Positions 6,449-7,840 of a stretch of DNA of 7,840 nucleotides are shown in pieces. The stretch lies in contig JAUUZX010000049.1 in assembly GCA_030592025.1 (NCBI GenBank), positions 1 to 7,840 on the forward strand, in the 5' to 3' direction. Both the position numbers and the translations under genes were made by a program. The stretch is from a bacterium. GTDB lineage: Bacteria > Krumholzibacteriota > Krumholzibacteria > LZORAL124-64-63. Position 1 is the first letter of the stretch. Each line of letters starts with the position of its first letter. A model generated the notes under the pieces. It did no database searches and was not told the origin of the DNA. It saw only the letters and a program-made list of their open reading frames with translations.

Positions 6449-7840
6449 TCAACGAATCAGTACCATCCGCTTCACGTCGCTGGAACTTCCGGCTTTGAGG
6501 ACATAGAAGTAGGCCCCGGAGGATACGGCCCGGCCCCGGTCGTCGCAGCCGTTCCAGACGGCTGCATGCCGTCCGGCGTCGTGGGGTTCCTGTCCGAAAA
6601 GCGTCCTGATCACACGGCCCGACAAGTCGAATACCTCCAGGGTCACGGGAGACGACTTTGGCAGATCGAACGTAATGGTCGTCCTCGGATTGAATGGATT
6701 CGGGTGGTTCTGGGACAGGCAAAAGAGCAGCGGTAGGGGACTGACCGCCGAGACCGGCTCTATAACCAGATCGACCATGACAGTGTCGGGGCTACCCACG
6801 ACGCCGTCCGCCACCACGACGAACGCGCCCTCATAGCTTCCGGCGACCAGACCCAACAGGTTGACTCCGACGGAGACCACAGCCGAAGACGACACTGTTC
6901 CGCTCGTCGGGTCTATGGTCAACCACTCCGCCTCGGAGGTTGCCGTGAAGTCGAAGGGAACGTCACCCGCGTTGGTGATCACGACGCCCTGGTCGGAAAC
7001 CGTCCCCTGGACAGCCCCTGCGAACATCAGCGTGTCCGGTGCCACGACCAGTTTCGCCGGTCGAATTGTGGGCAGGCTCCATACATAGGCATCGCTCGAT
7101 TCCAGGAACCCGAACTGGCCCAGGGTGGTCACCATGGAATCGGGCGTCCCCAAGTAACTCTGGTTCGACCAGGATTCCTCCACGCCATTCCAGGTGTAGA
7201 GATCGCTTGTTTCCATGAAGCCAAAGTTGCCCTCGGAACCGCGAATTGCCTGGGGCGTGCCCATGAAGGCCTGCTGCGACCACTGACCAGTAGTGAGATT
7301 CCAGACATAGGCGTCGCTCGACTCCAGGAATCCGAAGCTGCCCTCGCTGCCCGCCACCGAATGGCCCGTGCCCATGTAGCTTTGACCCGACCAGGTCGAC
7401 GTTTCCCGGCTCCACACATAGGCATCGCTCGTCTCCATGGCGCCGAAATTTCCCGCGGAGCCTACAAGCGCTACGGAGTCCCCAAGATACTCCTGGGCAG
7501 ACCATTGCGAGGTGAGGTGGTTCCAGGCATAGCAACCACTCGACTCCAGGAAGGCGATATTCCCCTCGGAACCGACGATCGAGTGGGCCGTGCCCATGTA
7601 ATGCTGCCCCACCCACTGGGATGTCAGTTGATGCCATGCGTATCCGTCGCTGGTCTCCAACGCACCGAAGTTGCCTGCCGACCCTACCAGCGCAACAGCG
7701 TCGCCCAAGTACTCATGCACGGTCCATTGGGCTGTCAGGTGGTTCCAGGCACCGCAACCGCTCGACTCCAGGTAGGCAAAATTGCCCAAGGAGCCGACGA
7801 TAGAGTGAGGGGAGCCGGTGTAGCTCTGCCCGGTCCACTG
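6449..7840 (-). CDS. Secreted repeat protein with BACON-like and C-terminal sorting domains, 5'-truncated
   Basis: The frame is open through the right edge, so the N-terminus and any signal peptide are missing; 463 residues are visible. A TTG at 7789 lies within a repeat unit and is not a start. Numbering from the first visible codon, residues 1-259 are seven units of exactly 37 residues, each with a W-x-x-Q start, a GSxGNFG core, an E(S/T)S(D/G) turn and an AYVW strand. Such units could be short blades of a beta-propeller, with weak Kelch-like features; the fold is inferred. Residues ~260-360 form an Ig/BACON-like domain (ITNAGDVPFDFT, WLTIDPTSGTV, GLVAGSYEGAF), common in secreted carbohydrate- or adhesion-related proteins. 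Residues ~365-463 are a FlgD-Ig/sorting module (NHPNPFNPRTTITFDLP, VFDLSGRVIRTL, VWNGCDDRG, SGAYFYVLKAG, KRMVLIR). Probable role: surface-exposed binding or adhesion. It converges with the phosphoesterase gene. Confidence 0.85.
   Translation of the reverse strand, partial: QWTGQSYTGSPHSIVGSLGNFAYLESSGCGAWNHLTAQWTVHEYLGDAVALVGSAGNFGALETSDGYAWHQLTSQWVGQHYMGTAHSIVGSEGNIAFLESSGCYAWNHLTSQWSAQEYLGDSVALVGSAGNFGAMETSDAYVWSRETSTWSGQSYMGTGHSVAGSEGSFGFLESSDAYVWNLTTGQWSQQAFMGTPQAIRGSEGNFGFMETSDLYTWNGVEESWSNQSYLGTPDSMVTTLGQFGFLESSDAYVWSLPTIRPAKLVVAPDTLMFAGAVQGTVSDQGVVITNAGDVPFDFTATSEAEWLTIDPTSGTVSSSAVVSVGVNLLGLVAGSYEGAFVVVADGVVGSPDTVMVDLVIEPVSAVSPLPLLFCLSQNHPNPFNPRTTITFDLPKSSPVTLEVFDLSGRVIRTLFGQEPHDAGRHAAVWNGCDDRGRAVSSGAYFYVLKAGSSSDVKRMVLIR
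7064..7840 (-). repeat. Seven in-frame 111-bp tandem repeats
   Basis: Seven consecutive units of exactly 111 bp (37 codons) run from the right edge to 7064 without any insertion or deletion, inside the coding region of the repeat protein. The array may continue past the window. Copies have diverged in sequence but keep perfect phase, and odd and even units fall into two classes, so the array probably grew by copying two-unit blocks. Confidence 0.9.

Overview
This window is GC-rich bacterial chromosomal DNA. Two neighbouring secreted proteins end in a C-terminal FlgD-Ig / type IX-sorting-like module: an N-P-F-N-P motif, a DLxGR strand, then SG(L/A)Y and K(I/R)(L/M)(L/V)(M/I). This architecture is typical of the Fibrobacterota-Chlorobiota-Bacteroidota (FCB) group. 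With the high GC and the long arrays of secreted domains, it fits best one of the GC-rich candidate phyla related to that group (Krumholzibacteriota, Eisenbacteria or Latescibacterota-like). That placement is inference; no rRNA or marker gene is present.

Layout. (1) 2-718 (+): 3' part of a class I SAM-dependent methyltransferase, cut by the left edge. (2) 715-1415: a gene-poor stretch holding a short, apparently decayed leftward coding fragment (715-870), a perfect GC hairpin (909-926) and otherwise no convincing gene. (3) 1416-1601 (+): a 61-residue peptide gene with a good ribosome binding site, a Pro/Glu-rich linker and a C-S-C-T-C cluster; it looks like a RiPP precursor. (4) 2910 to 1598 (-): a translationally coupled ECF sigma factor and a single-pass membrane protein, probably its anti-sigma partner. 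A well-formed sigma70-type promoter (3055-3027) lies upstream. (5) 4540 to 3116 (-): a radical SAM/SPASM peptide maturase. (6) 4690-6426 (+): a secreted calcineurin-like metallophosphoesterase, divergent from the maturase. (7) 7840 to 6449 (-): a secreted repeat protein cut by the right edge, with seven exact 37-residue units, a BACON-like Ig domain and a sorting domain.

How the parts may relate. The maturase and the Cys-cluster peptide are the most interesting pair. The enzyme has the CX3CX2C radical SAM motif, a SPASM-type C-terminus with the CWAVRLCDLC signature, and an N-terminal segment resembling the peptide-binding region of RiPP maturases. The only small Cys-containing ORF nearby with a ribosome binding site is the one at 1416. 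They lie about 1.5 kb apart on opposite strands with the sigma/anti-sigma operon between them, so the pairing is a hypothesis. The sigma/anti-sigma pair could control this locus or envelope genes elsewhere. The two secreted proteins to the right converge with a 22-bp gap and are probably exported to the same compartment, but no direct functional link is visible.
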